A stretch of 64,000 nucleotides of DNA from Aeolococcus sp035552595 (GTDB taxonomy: Bacteria; Chloroflexota; Dormibacteria; Aeolococcales; Aeolococcaceae). Every line of letters begins with the position of its first letter. The first letter of the stretch is position 1. The stretch lies in assembly GCA_035552595.1 (NCBI GenBank), contig DASZKZ010000021.1, positions 19,451 to 83,450 of the forward strand, read 5' to 3'. Positions 19,453 to 28,602 of this stretch are shown in pieces. The position numbers and the translations under genes were made by a program. The notes under the pieces were generated by a model. That model saw only the letters and a list, made by a program, of their open reading frames with translations, had not been told where the DNA came from and ran no database searches.

Positions 19453-19941
19453 GTGCCCAGAACGTCACGTCCACAACCTCCCGCCGATGATCTCGCTGGT
19501 GTTCCGCTCGACGAAGCACCGGCTCGCCGCACCCGGCTCCGTCGCGGCGGTCCGCGCACGCCCCTGCCCCTGCTGCCGCTGATCGCGGCGCTCGCCGGCG
19601 TGGGGCTGGCCTACGTCAGCCAGAGCGCCCATGCCACCCAGGCCACGTACCAGGCCTCGGCGCTGACCGACCAGGTCATCCAGCTGCGCACCCAGGACTC
19701 GCAGCTCGGCGACGACCTGGCACGCCTGGAGAGCGCGGAGCGCATCGTCGCCGCGGCGCAGCAGCTGGGCATGCGCCCGGCCGGGCGCTGGTCCTACGTC
19801 GACGCGCAGCTCAAGCCGGTGATCAGCGTTCCCGCGCCGCTGGTGGCCGCGCAAGCCCCCTCGGGTGACCCGCTGCAGCAGTTCGTGGCTGTGGTCGGCG
19901 GCGCCTTCGGCGTGCACAGCAGCTCGGGCGCCACTCCGTGA
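19453..19941 (+). CDS. ftsL: FtsL-like septum protein
   Basis: 162 aa from GTG 19453, with GGAG about 9 nt upstream. A basic, proline-rich cytoplasmic tail is followed by one transmembrane helix (LPLLPLIAALAGVGLAYVS), then a coiled-coil segment (TDQVIQLRTQDSQLGDDLARLESAERIV) and the FtsL-like AAAQQLGMRPAGRW region. FtsL links the divisome to FtsI and FtsW. Sequence conservation is low in this family, so the call rests on topology and position between rsmH and ftsI. The frame is open upstream inside rsmH; that part is not coding. Confidence 0.8.
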   Translation: MPRTSRPQPPADDLAGVPLDEAPARRTRLRRGGPRTPLPLLPLIAALAGVGLAYVSQSAHATQATYQASALTDQVIQLRTQDSQLGDDLARLESAERIVAAAQQLGMRPAGRWSYVDAQLKPVISVPAPLVAAQAPSGDPLQQFVAVVGGAFGVHSSSGATP

Positions 19942-21701
19942 GCCGGCGTCGCGACGACGCCCGGTCGTCGCGGGTGCGTGGCTGGTTCGTCGCCGATGCC
20001 CCTGACTTCCGCCACCGCGGCACCTGGCTGGCGCTGGCGTTTGCCGCCATGGCGATCACCCTCTGCGCCCGCCTCGTCGATGTGCAGGTGCTGCAGCACG
20101 CCACGCTGGCCGCCCGGGCCGCTGAGCTGCACCAGAAGTCGGTGACCATCCCGGCGACGCGGGGGCGGATCCTCGACAGCACCGGCCGGGTGCTGGTCAG
20201 CAACCGCACCGTCTACGACGTCTACGCCGACCCCGGCCTGATCGCCGTCTCCACACGCGCCGATGTGGCCCGCCAGCTCGCCCAGGTCCTGTCCCTGGAC
20301 ACCACCGCCGTGCTCTCCCTGATCTCCAAGCCGACCCGTTTCGTCTACCTCGCCAAGGCGGTGTCGCAACAGGTCAGCGACCAGCTCACCAACCTCAACC
20401 TCTCCGGGATCGTCGTCGAGCCCGCCCAGCAGCGGGTGTACGAGCCGTCACCGGTGGCCGGAACGTCCTTCGCCGCCAACCTGCTCGGTTACGTCAACCA
20501 CGACGGCAACGGCCAGTACGGGCTGGAGGCGTATTACAACGCTGTGCTGCACGGCACCAACGGGCAGCAGTCGACGGTGCGTGACGTGGCCGGCAACTCG
20601 ATCACCCTGAGCAACGACCCCCAATCGATGGCGCGCGACGGCCAGGACCTCCAGCTGGGTCTCGACTCGGAGGTGCAGTACTGGGCCGAGCAGGCGATCG
20701 CGCAGGGGGTCGCCAAGGCGCAGGCGGCCTCGGGGACGCTGATCATGATGGACACCAAGACGGGTGCCATCCGGGCCTGGGCGCAGGCCCCGACGTACAA
20801 CGCCAACTCCTACTGGACCTCATCGATCGCCGATTTCCGCGACCTGGCGGTGGCCAACCTCTACGAGCCCGGCTCGGTGCAGAAGGTGGTGACCTTCGCG
20901 GGCGGTCTCAACACCGACGCGATCACCCCCGGGTACACCTTCAACGAGGGCCCGACCACAATCGACGGGGCCACCATCCGAGACTGGGACGGTCGCGGCC
21001 ACGGTACCATCACCATGCAGACGGTCCTCGACGACTCCCTGAACAACGGAGCCATCAAGGTGGGACAGTTGATGGGCGCGAACGCCTTCTACAGCAACAT
21101 GCTGGCGTTCGGCATGGGGGCACCGACCGGCGTCGACCTCGCCGGTGAGCAGAACATCCCCCTGCCGGCGCAGAGCCAGTGGACCAACCTCGATCTCGCC
21201 GAGGCCGCCTTCGGACAGCGCATCCAGGTCACACCCATCGAGGAGCTCGCCGCCATCAACGCCGTCGCCAACGGGGGAGTATGGGTGCAGCCGCACGCCG
21301 TGCAGGCGGTCATCGACCCCGCCACCGGCAAGTCCGCGGTGGTGGTCCCCACCACACGTCGCGTCATCTCCACCGCCGCGGCCGCCACCCTCGCGCAGAT
21401 GATGACCGGCGTGGTCGAGGACCGCGGAGCTGAGGGGTCGGCGGCGAAGATCCCCGCCTTCAAGGGTGAGGTCGCCGGCAAGACCGGCACCGCCAGCGTG
21501 GCCACCAACGGTCACTACGGCAGCGACGTGGTGGTCTCGTTCGCCGGCTTCCTTCCCGCCAAGAATCCCCAGTTCACCATGCTGGTGGTGCTCAACTACC
21601 CGCACGAGGGATACGTGGTGCGCTTCGGGGCCACGCTGGCCGCCCCGGTCTGGAAGCAGGTCGCTCAGGTGGCCATCGACCAGTGGCGGATCACGCCGTG
21701 A
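19938..21701 (+). CDS. ftsI: Septal peptidoglycan transpeptidase (PBP3/FtsI)
   Basis: 587 aa. A single N-terminal membrane helix (LALAFAAMAITLCARLVDVQV) precedes the PBP dimerisation domain (RGRILDSTGRVL). The transpeptidase domain has SVQK at 313-316, SLN at 367-369 and KTG at 515-517, the complete active site. It cross-links septal peptidoglycan on the outer face. No PASTA domains are present. The GTG start overlaps the ftsL stop (GTGA), and the stop overlaps mraY the same way. Confidence 0.95.
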   Translation: MSRRRDDARSSRVRGWFVADAPDFRHRGTWLALAFAAMAITLCARLVDVQVLQHATLAARAAELHQKSVTIPATRGRILDSTGRVLVSNRTVYDVYADPGLIAVSTRADVARQLAQVLSLDTTAVLSLISKPTRFVYLAKAVSQQVSDQLTNLNLSGIVVEPAQQRVYEPSPVAGTSFAANLLGYVNHDGNGQYGLEAYYNAVLHGTNGQQSTVRDVAGNSITLSNDPQSMARDGQDLQLGLDSEVQYWAEQAIAQGVAKAQAASGTLIMMDTKTGAIRAWAQAPTYNANSYWTSSIADFRDLAVANLYEPGSVQKVVTFAGGLNTDAITPGYTFNEGPTTIDGATIRDWDGRGHGTITMQTVLDDSLNNGAIKVGQLMGANAFYSNMLAFGMGAPTGVDLAGEQNIPLPAQSQWTNLDLAEAAFGQRIQVTPIEELAAINAVANGGVWVQPHAVQAVIDPATGKSAVVVPTTRRVISTAAAATLAQMMTGVVEDRGAEGSAAKIPAFKGEVAGKTGTASVATNGHYGSDVVVSFAGFLPAKNPQFTMLVVLNYPHEGYVVRFGATLAAPVWKQVAQVAIDQWRITP

Positions 21702-22660
21702 AGCACGCCGCCCTGGTCCTGGTGCTCGCCTTCGGCGCCGGGGTGGCCCTCTACCCGTGGTTGACGACCCAGCTGGCCCGCAGCGGTGCGGGGCAGCGCG
21801 TCCAGAGCTACAACCCGTCCTCGCACATGATCAAGGTGGGCACCCCGACGATGGGTGGGGTTCTCTTCTGCGCCATCGCCGTGCTCGCCTGGCTGGTGTT
21901 CGATCGCAGCCGGGTCGGCTTCGTGGCCGTGTTCGCCCTCGGGGCCGGCGCCGTCATCGGTCTGCTCGACGACCGTGACAACATCCGTGGCAAGGGTGTG
22001 TTCGGTCTGGGCGCCTACCAGAAGATCGCCTTCCAGGCGTTTGTGGGCCTGCTCGTGGGCATCGGCCTCGACGTCGCCGGCGCCACCCGCCAGTACCTTC
22101 CCGGCCTGGGCGCGCCCGACCTGCACGGCGCCGGCATCGTCCTGGTCAGCATCCTGGCGGTGGTCGCCGTCAGCAACGCGGTCAACCTCACCGACGGCGT
22201 CGACGGGCTGGCGGCGAGCTGTTCAGCGATCGTGTTCGCCGGCCTGCTGGCCGTGGCGGTACACCAGCACGCGCTCCCCGTGGTCATCGTCACCGCGGCG
22301 CTGGTCGGCGGCCTGGCGGCCTTCCTGGTGTTCAACTGGTTCCCGGCGCGACTCTTCATGGGGGACACGGGGGCGCTGGCGCTGGGCTGCGCGCTTGTGG
22401 CCACCGCCGCCGAGGTCCATCTCCTCTGGCTGCTCCCCCTGATGGGCATCGTCTTCGTCGCCGAGACGCTCAGCGTGATCATCAACGTCACCGCCATCCG
22501 CCGTTTCCACCGCCGCATCCTGCGCGCCAGCCCGCTGCACCATCACTTCGAGGAGCTCGGCCTGCGCGAGAGGCGGCTGGTGGCCTGCTTCGCCGCGGCC
22601 GCCGCCGCGGGCACGCTCCTGACGGTGCTGTACGCGCGCTCGCAAGGAGTGGTGGCGTGA
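21698..22660 (+). CDS. mraY: Phospho-MurNAc-pentapeptide transferase
   Basis: 320 aa, about ten membrane helices. Conserved sites: PTMGG near the N-terminus, the LLDDRDN acidic pair, NLTDGVDGLA, FMGDTGALALG and SPLHHHFEELG. MraY attaches phospho-MurNAc-pentapeptide to undecaprenyl phosphate to make lipid I. The GTG at 21698 (MKHAALVLVLAFG) overlaps the ftsI stop by 4 nt and is preferred to the in-frame GTG at 21683. Confidence 0.95.
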   Translation: MKHAALVLVLAFGAGVALYPWLTTQLARSGAGQRVQSYNPSSHMIKVGTPTMGGVLFCAIAVLAWLVFDRSRVGFVAVFALGAGAVIGLLDDRDNIRGKGVFGLGAYQKIAFQAFVGLLVGIGLDVAGATRQYLPGLGAPDLHGAGIVLVSILAVVAVSNAVNLTDGVDGLAASCSAIVFAGLLAVAVHQHALPVVIVTAALVGGLAAFLVFNWFPARLFMGDTGALALGCALVATAAEVHLLWLLPLMGIVFVAETLSVIINVTAIRRFHRRILRASPLHHHFEELGLRERRLVACFAAAAAAGTLLTVLYARSQGVVA

Positions 22661-24009
22661 GCGGACGCGCCGTGGTCATCGGGTTGGGGCGCAGCGGGAT
22701 CGCCTGCGCGCGCGTGCTCGCCGCCGACGGCTACGAGGTGCTCGCCGTCGACCGCGGTGACGATCCCCGTTTGCGCGAGGCGGTGTCCCGCCTCCCCCGC
22801 GGAGTCCAGGCCCAGCTGGGCGGCTACACACCCGATGTGGTGCGCGATGCCGCCCTGGTGTGTCCCTCGCCCGGAGTGCACTGGAACGCGCCGGAGCTGG
22901 AGCTGGCGCGCAGCCTCGGCATCCCGGTGCGAAGCGAGATGGCGCTGGTGTTCGAGCGCTGCCGCGGGCGCATCGTCGGCATCACCGGCACCAACGGCAA
23001 GACCACCACCACCAGCCTGTGCGCCGCCGTCATCGGACGCGATGGGCGGCGCGTGCATCTCGGCGGCAACATCGGTGCCACCATCCTCGATCGCCTCGAC
23101 ACCGTGGCCAGCGGCGACTGGGTGGTTCTCGAGCTCTCCTCGTTTCAGCTGGAGTCCGTCGACGCACCCGCGTGCGAGATCGCCGCCGTCCTCAACATCA
23201 GCCCCGATCACCTCGACCGCCACGGCACCATGGAGGCGTACGTCGCCGTCAAGCGGCGCCTGGTGGAGCACGCGCGATCGTGCACGGTGCTGGGATGTGA
23301 TGACCCGGTGACGCGCGCGATGGCGCCGTCGAGCAGCGCGCCCGTCCGCTTTTTCGGGACTGACCTCGGCGGTGGCGACGGCGCCACCGTGGACGGCGAT
23401 GACATCGTCGTCGTCGAGTCCGGCTCCATCGAACCGGTGATGGCGGTCGCCGACATCCCGCTCTTCGGCGCCCACAACGTGCTCAACGTGCTCGCGGTCA
23501 CCGCCATCGGGCGCGCCGCGGGGGTGGCGACCGCCGACATCGCCGCCGCCGTGCGGGACTTCTCCGCGGTCCCGCACCGTCTCGAGATCGTGCTCGAGGA
23601 CAAGGGCGTCCTGTGGATCAACGACAGCAAGGCGACCAACGTGGACGCCGCGTCGCGCGCCCTGGAGTCCTTCGACCGCCCCATCATCTGGATCGGAGGC
23701 GGCTACAGCAAGGGTGTGGCGGCCACCGAGCTGGCCGCGGCGGTGGCGGAGCACGCCAGCTTCGCCATCCTCACCGGGGATACCGCCGCCGAGCTCGACG
23801 CGGCTCTCGCCGAGCGCGGTTTCACCAATCGGACGATGGTCCCCGACCAGGAGTCGGCGGTGCGCGCCGCGGCGCTGCGTGCCGGCGCCGGTGACGTGGT
23901 GCTGCTGGCTCCCGGGTACGCCAGCTTCGACCGGTTCGGCAGCTTCGAGGAGCGCGGTGCCGCCTTCGCGGCGTCGGTGCGGGCGCTGGTCACCGGAGCC
24001 GCGCGCTGA
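22657..24009 (+). CDS. murD: UDP-MurNAc-L-Ala:D-Glu ligase
   Basis: 450 aa. N-terminal Rossmann-like domain (VVIGLGRSGIACARVLA), ATP site GITGTNGKTTTTSL, Mur-ligase motifs NISPDHLDRHGTMEAY and NDSKATNVDAASRAL. It adds D-glutamate to UDP-MurNAc-L-Ala in the cytoplasm. Overlaps mraY by 4 nt; its TGA overlaps the ftsW ATG by one base. Confidence 0.95.
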   Translation: MSGRAVVIGLGRSGIACARVLAADGYEVLAVDRGDDPRLREAVSRLPRGVQAQLGGYTPDVVRDAALVCPSPGVHWNAPELELARSLGIPVRSEMALVFERCRGRIVGITGTNGKTTTTSLCAAVIGRDGRRVHLGGNIGATILDRLDTVASGDWVVLELSSFQLESVDAPACEIAAVLNISPDHLDRHGTMEAYVAVKRRLVEHARSCTVLGCDDPVTRAMAPSSSAPVRFFGTDLGGGDGATVDGDDIVVVESGSIEPVMAVADIPLFGAHNVLNVLAVTAIGRAAGVATADIAAAVRDFSAVPHRLEIVLEDKGVLWINDSKATNVDAASRALESFDRPIIWIGGGYSKGVAATELAAAVAEHASFAILTGDTAAELDAALAERGFTNRTMVPDQESAVRAAALRAGAGDVVLLAPGYASFDRFGSFEERGAAFAASVRALVTGAAR

Positions 24010-25268
24010 TGGCGGCTCGCACCCGGCCGGCCGGGATCCCCGCGCTCCGCCTCCGCGAGACGCTCACCGGCGGCCGCACCCTGAGCCTGGGCGGCGTCGA
24101 CGGGTGGCTGCTCACCGACATTGCCGCGCTCTGCGCCTTCGGACTGGTGATGGTCTACAGCGCCAGCGAGGCGCTGGGCTTTCTCTGGTTCGAGAACGCC
24201 AACTACTTCTTCGAGAGACAGCTGGTGGGCATGGGGCTGGGGGTGGTCGCGCTGGTGATCCTGGCGCGCACCGACTACCACCGCCTGCGCCGCGTCGCCC
24301 CGGTTCTGGCCCTGTGCCTGCTCGGACTGCTGGTGCTGGTGCTGCTGCCCCACTTCGGCACGGCGGCCAACGGCGCGCGGCGCTGGTTCACCGTCGGGCC
24401 ACTCTCCGTGCAGCCGTCGGCGATCGCCATCCTGGTCTCGGTGCTGTTCTTCTCGAAGTGGCTGACGGACCGGGGCCCGGCGATTCGCACGGTTCGCGGA
24501 GTGCGTGACTACGGCCTGCTCGTGGGCGTGCTGCTCGGCCTCGTGCTCCTGGAGCGCGACCTGGGCAGCAGCATCATCATCGCGGGCACCGCGCTGGTGC
24601 TGCTGGCGCTCGGTGGGGTGCGCAAGCGCCACCTCATGGCGCTCTCCGGGGTGGTCATGATCGGCGGCTACCTGCTGGTCACCCTGGTGGCCTACCGCTC
24701 CAACCGCCTGACCACCTTCACGCACCCCTGCGACGACCCGCTCAACACCGGCTTCCAGGCATGCCAGGCTCTCTACGCGCTGGGCAGCGGCGGGCTCGGA
24801 GGAGTGGGCCTGGGCAACTCCATCCAGAAGTACCAGTGGCTGCCGGAGGCACACACCGACTTCATCTTCGCCATCATCGGTGAGGAGCTTGGGCTGATTG
24901 GAACCGTCAGCGTGATCCTGGCGTTCACACTCCTGCTGTGGCGGGGAGTGCGGGCCTCGCTGCGCGCGCCCGACTCCTATGGAGCGCTCATCGCCGGAGG
25001 GATCACTGCGTGGATCGGCATCCAAGCGTTCGTCAACATCGGGGCCGTCACCGGTGTGATCCCCACCACCGGCATCCCGCTGCCGTTCATCAGCTACGGT
25101 GGCACCTCGCTGGCGATGACGCTCGCGGGAGTCGGCATCCTCTGCAACGTGTCAGCTCAGGGCCGCAGACAGGGGGTGACACTGCGTGCGCACGTTGATC
25201 GCCGGCGGCGGGACGGGTGGCCATCTGACCCCGGTGCTCGCCCTGGCCCAGGAGCTGCGCGGCTCTGA
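24009..25268 (+). CDS. ftsW: Septal peptidoglycan polymerase (SEDS family) FtsW
   Basis: 419 aa with ten predicted helices. SEDS signatures: ALCAFGLVMVYSASE, GTAANGARRWFTVGPLSVQPSA, LLERDLGSS, LPEAHTDFIFAIIGEELGLIG and PTTGIPLPFISYGG. FtsW polymerises lipid II at the septum with FtsI. The C-terminus (about 28 residues, Arg/Pro rich) overlaps the murG coding sequence by 83 nt, far more than the 4-nt overlaps elsewhere in the cluster. Confidence 0.95.
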   Translation: MAARTRPAGIPALRLRETLTGGRTLSLGGVDGWLLTDIAALCAFGLVMVYSASEALGFLWFENANYFFERQLVGMGLGVVALVILARTDYHRLRRVAPVLALCLLGLLVLVLLPHFGTAANGARRWFTVGPLSVQPSAIAILVSVLFFSKWLTDRGPAIRTVRGVRDYGLLVGVLLGLVLLERDLGSSIIIAGTALVLLALGGVRKRHLMALSGVVMIGGYLLVTLVAYRSNRLTTFTHPCDDPLNTGFQACQALYALGSGGLGGVGLGNSIQKYQWLPEAHTDFIFAIIGEELGLIGTVSVILAFTLLLWRGVRASLRAPDSYGALIAGGITAWIGIQAFVNIGAVTGVIPTTGIPLPFISYGGTSLAMTLAGVGILCNVSAQGRRQGVTLRAHVDRRRRDGWPSDPGARPGPGAARL

Positions 25269-26289
25269 TCCGGCCGGCGCCGTGCTGGTGGTGGGCCGCC
25301 GCGGCGGTGTCGCCGAGGGCCTTGTCACGGCGGCGGGATTCCCCCTGGAGACGCTCCGCGTGTCGGGCCTCGACGCCGGCAACGCGGTCAGCGTGGTCCG
25401 CTTTGCGGCGCAGCTTCCGCTGGCGGTGCGCACCGCTCGGCGGATCATCCGCAGGTTCGGTGCCGATGTCGTGGTGGGCGGCGCCGGCTACGTGAGCGTG
25501 CCCGTGGTGCTGGCCGCGCGATCATTGCGCGTCCCGGTGGCGCTCCTGGAGCAGAATGCCGTGCCGGGACGGGCCACGAGGATGCTCGCCCGGCGCCACA
25601 CCCTGGTCGCGGCCGCCTTCGCGCAGACGGCCGCGCACCTCCGCCGGGCCCGGGTCGTGGACGTCGGCAATCCGATCCGCGCCGAGGTGCTGGCCACCCC
25701 GCTGCGCGCCCTCGGCGAGCGCTGCGAGCACCTCCTGGTGATGGGCGGATCCCAGGGCGCCAGACGCATCAACCATGCGGTGGCGGGGTGCGTGGCGACC
25801 CTTCTGGAGCAGCACCCCGGCCTGCGCGTCACCCACCAGACGGGCGCTCTCGACATCGAGGAGATGGAGGGGTTGCGGACCGCGCTGTCTGCCGCCCTGC
25901 GCGAGCGCTGGGAGCTGAGCGCCTTCATCCGCGACGTCGGTCCCGCCATCGTCGCCGCCGACCTGGTGCTGATGCGGGCGGGGGGCTCGTCGGTTGCCGA
26001 GTGCTCCGCCCTGGGCCGGCCCATGATCCTGGTGCCCTACCCCCACGCCGGCGATCACCAGCGCTTCAACGCCGCCCTCTACGTGGAGGCGGGTGCCGCC
26101 CGGCTCATCCCCGACGCCGAATGCGAGCCGGATCGGGTGGCCGGCGAGGTGGCGGCGCTGCTCGGCGATCCGTCGGCGTGGCGGGGCGCCGCTGAGGCGA
26201 GCGGCCGGATGGGCCGGCGCGACGCGGCCTCGCGGATCGTGGGCCTGCTCGGCGAGTTGACGGGCCATGCGGCGAAAATCCCGGGGTGA
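25186..26289 (+). CDS. murG: UDP-GlcNAc:undecaprenyl-PP-MurNAc-pentapeptide GlcNAc transferase
   Basis: 367 aa. Two Rossmann domains with AGGGTGGHLTP at the N-terminus, VVGGAGYVSVPVV, LLEQNAVPGRATRML, VMGGSQGARRIN and LMRAGGSSVAECSALGRP. MurG makes lipid II from lipid I at the inner membrane face. The GTG start at 25186 begins the conserved MRTLIAGGGTGGH and lies inside the 3' end of ftsW. Confidence 0.95.
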   Translation: MRTLIAGGGTGGHLTPVLALAQELRGSDPAGAVLVVGRRGGVAEGLVTAAGFPLETLRVSGLDAGNAVSVVRFAAQLPLAVRTARRIIRRFGADVVVGGAGYVSVPVVLAARSLRVPVALLEQNAVPGRATRMLARRHTLVAAAFAQTAAHLRRARVVDVGNPIRAEVLATPLRALGERCEHLLVMGGSQGARRINHAVAGCVATLLEQHPGLRVTHQTGALDIEEMEGLRTALSAALRERWELSAFIRDVGPAIVAADLVLMRAGGSSVAECSALGRPMILVPYPHAGDHQRFNAALYVEAGAARLIPDAECEPDRVAGEVAALLGDPSAWRGAAEASGRMGRRDAASRIVGLLGELTGHAAKIPG

Positions 26290-27686
26290 CCGGTCACGTC
26301 CACTTCCTCGGCATCTGCGGGTACGCGGTCAGCGGCGCGGCCCTGGTGGCGCGCGAGCAGGGCTGGCGGGTCTCCGGCTCCGACGACGAGGCGTACCCGC
26401 CCACCACCGACATCCTCACCGCGGCGGGCGTCGACTGGGTGGACGGCAGCGACCCCGCCAACCTGGAGCGCTGGGGCGTGCCCGACCTGGTGGTGGTGGG
26501 CAACCAGACCCGGATGACCAACCCGGAGTGGCTGGCGGCGCGCGACCGCGGCCTGCCCACGCTCAGCGAGATCGAGTTCTACCTGCGCCTCACCGCCGAG
26601 CGCCGCCGGATCGCCGTCTGCGGGACCCACGGCAAGACCACCACGGCGGCTCTGCTGGCGCACATGCTGGCCCGCTGCGGCCTCGACCCCGGTTTCCGCC
26701 TGGGCTCGACGTCCCTCGACCTGGGCGGCAGCGCCCGGTTGGGGACGGGCCCCTTCGTGTTCGAGGGCGACGAGTACACCACGGCGCCCTGGGATGCCCG
26801 TCCCAAGTTCCTCCACATCCGGCCCGCGGCGGCGTGCGTGACCCGCCTGGAGCTCGATCACCCCGACATCTATCCCACCCTCGACGCCTATCGCGCGCCA
26901 TTCGCGGAGCTGGCTAGGTCGATGCCGCGCCACGGCCTCCTGGTGCTCTGCGCCGACGACCCCGAATGCGCCGCCCTGGCCACCCAGGCCGCCTCCCGGG
27001 TGCTCACCTACGGCTGCGCCGAGGGCGCCGACTGGCGGGTGCGGCTCGGCCAGGACGACGGGATGCGCCAGACGTTCGAGCTGGCCCGCGGCGGCGAGGT
27101 CACCGAGGTCACTCTCACGTTCCCGGGCAGGCACAGCGCGCTCAACGCCACGGCGGCGCTGGCCCTGGCCGAGGACGCCGGCGCACCGCTGCAGCGATGC
27201 ATCGAGGCGTGCGCGGACTTCCGGGGGCCGGCCCGGCGATTCGAGGTGGTCGGTGAGGTGGCGGGGATCACCGTGGTGGACGACTACGCCCATCACCCCA
27301 CCGAGGTGGAGGTGACCATCGCCGCCGCGCGGCAGCGCTACCCCGGCCGGCGCCTGGTCGCCATCCACACGCCCCACACCTACTCGCGCACCCGCACCCT
27401 CCTGGACGACTACGCCCACAGCTTCTCGGGAGCCGACGTGGTGGTGCTCGGCCCCATCGAGATGGCCAGGGAGCGGGGGATGGCGGCGACGGTGAGCAGC
27501 CACGACGTCGCCGCTCGCGTCGGAGACGCCGTGCCGGTGCACGTGGTGGGCTCGTCGGCCGAGGCGATCGAGCTGCTGGCGGACATCGCCCGGCCTGGCG
27601 ACGTGCTCCTCGTCCTCTCGCTGGGTGGGTTCGACAAGATCGCGCTGCGGCTGCCCGCCGCGCTGGAGGCAGCCGGTGTCCGCTGA
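26286..27686 (+). CDS. Mur ligase in the murC position with Mpl-like signature
   Basis: 466 aa. ATP site CGTHGKTTTAALLA and Mur motif VVDDYAHHPTEV. Several stretches resemble Mpl rather than MurC: the N-terminus LGICGYAVSGAALVAREQGW, SDDEAYPPTTDIL, GFRLGSTSLDLGGSA, EGDEYTTAPWDARPKFLHI and LELDHPDIYPTLDAYRAPF. Mpl joins UDP-MurNAc to the recycled tripeptide L-Ala-D-Glu-meso-DAP, while MurC adds L-Ala. The gene occupies the usual murC slot between murG and murB, and no other MurC is seen here. It may be a MurC that diverged from, or was replaced by, an Mpl-type enzyme. Overlaps murG by 4 nt and murB by 11 nt. Confidence 0.8.
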   Translation: MTGHVHFLGICGYAVSGAALVAREQGWRVSGSDDEAYPPTTDILTAAGVDWVDGSDPANLERWGVPDLVVVGNQTRMTNPEWLAARDRGLPTLSEIEFYLRLTAERRRIAVCGTHGKTTTAALLAHMLARCGLDPGFRLGSTSLDLGGSARLGTGPFVFEGDEYTTAPWDARPKFLHIRPAAACVTRLELDHPDIYPTLDAYRAPFAELARSMPRHGLLVLCADDPECAALATQAASRVLTYGCAEGADWRVRLGQDDGMRQTFELARGGEVTEVTLTFPGRHSALNATAALALAEDAGAPLQRCIEACADFRGPARRFEVVGEVAGITVVDDYAHHPTEVEVTIAAARQRYPGRRLVAIHTPHTYSRTRTLLDDYAHSFSGADVVVLGPIEMARERGMAATVSSHDVAARVGDAVPVHVVGSSAEAIELLADIARPGDVLLVLSLGGFDKIALRLPAALEAAGVR

Positions 27687-28602
27687 CTGGCTGGAACGGT
27701 GGCCCGGCGTCCGCCGTCATGAGGCGCTGTCGCGCCACAGCCAGTTCGGCATCGGCGGTCCCGCCGACCTCTTCCTGCGCGTCGACGACCTCGCCACGGT
27801 CCCCGAGCTGCTCGGCCGCTGCACGGAGAGCGGGGTGGCGGTGACGGTGCTGGGGGCGGGCAGCAACGCCCTCATCCTGGATGGCGGCGTGCGCGGCCTG
27901 GCGCTGCGCATCGCCGATCGGGAGCTGACCGTCGGCGACGGCGACGTCACCCTCGCCGCCGGGACCATGCTGCCGCGCGCGGCTCTCGACCTGGCCGCGC
28001 GCGGGGTGGGCGGCATGGAGTGGGGCATCGGCGTTCCGGGCAGCTGCGGCGCGTCCATCCGGGGGAACGCCGGAGCGTTCGGCGGCGAGGTGGCGGCCAG
28101 CCTGGTCAGCTGCGAGGTCGCGGCTCCCGACGGCACCACGCAGTGGATGGAGGGCCGCGAGTGCGCCTTCGACTACCGTGAGTCCCGGTTCAAGAACGAC
28201 CTGCACGGTCACGTCGTCCTGCGCGGCCGCTTCGCGGTGACCCAGGGCGACGTCGCCGCGGTGCGAGAGCGCACCGACGCCGTCCAGGCGGAGCGCAAGC
28301 GCACCCAGCCCTACGGGGTGCGCAGCCTGGGGAGCACCTTCAAGAATCCCCCGGGCGACTTCGCCGGGCGTCTCATCGAGGCCGCCGGCCTGGGCGGGCG
28401 CAGCCAGGGCGGCGCGCAGATCTCGCCCAAGCACGCCAACTTCATCCTCAACCTCGACCACGCCACCGCCGCCGACGTCCTCGCCCTGGTCGACATCGCA
28501 CGCGAGGAGGTCGCCTCCCGATTCGGGGTTGTCCTGGAGCGCGAGATCGTGCTGCTGGGCGAGCCCGCAGAGGCGGCCGCACCGGCGCGGAGCGCGCCGT
28601 GA
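27676..28602 (+). CDS. murB: UDP-N-acetylenolpyruvoylglucosamine reductase
   Basis: 308 aa. FAD-binding segments LGAGSNALI, GIGVPGSCGASIRGNAGAFGGE and the catalytic region YRESRFKND, then SLGSTFKNP and ISPKHANFILN. MurB reduces enolpyruvyl-UDP-GlcNAc to UDP-MurNAc. The short form without the extra C-terminal lobe corresponds to type II MurB. The GTG at 27676 (MSADWLERWPGV) overlaps the upstream ligase by 11 nt. Confidence 0.93.
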   Translation: MSADWLERWPGVRRHEALSRHSQFGIGGPADLFLRVDDLATVPELLGRCTESGVAVTVLGAGSNALILDGGVRGLALRIADRELTVGDGDVTLAAGTMLPRAALDLAARGVGGMEWGIGVPGSCGASIRGNAGAFGGEVAASLVSCEVAAPDGTTQWMEGRECAFDYRESRFKNDLHGHVVLRGRFAVTQGDVAAVRERTDAVQAERKRTQPYGVRSLGSTFKNPPGDFAGRLIEAAGLGGRSQGGAQISPKHANFILNLDHATAADVLALVDIAREEVASRFGVVLEREIVLLGEPAEAAAPARSAP

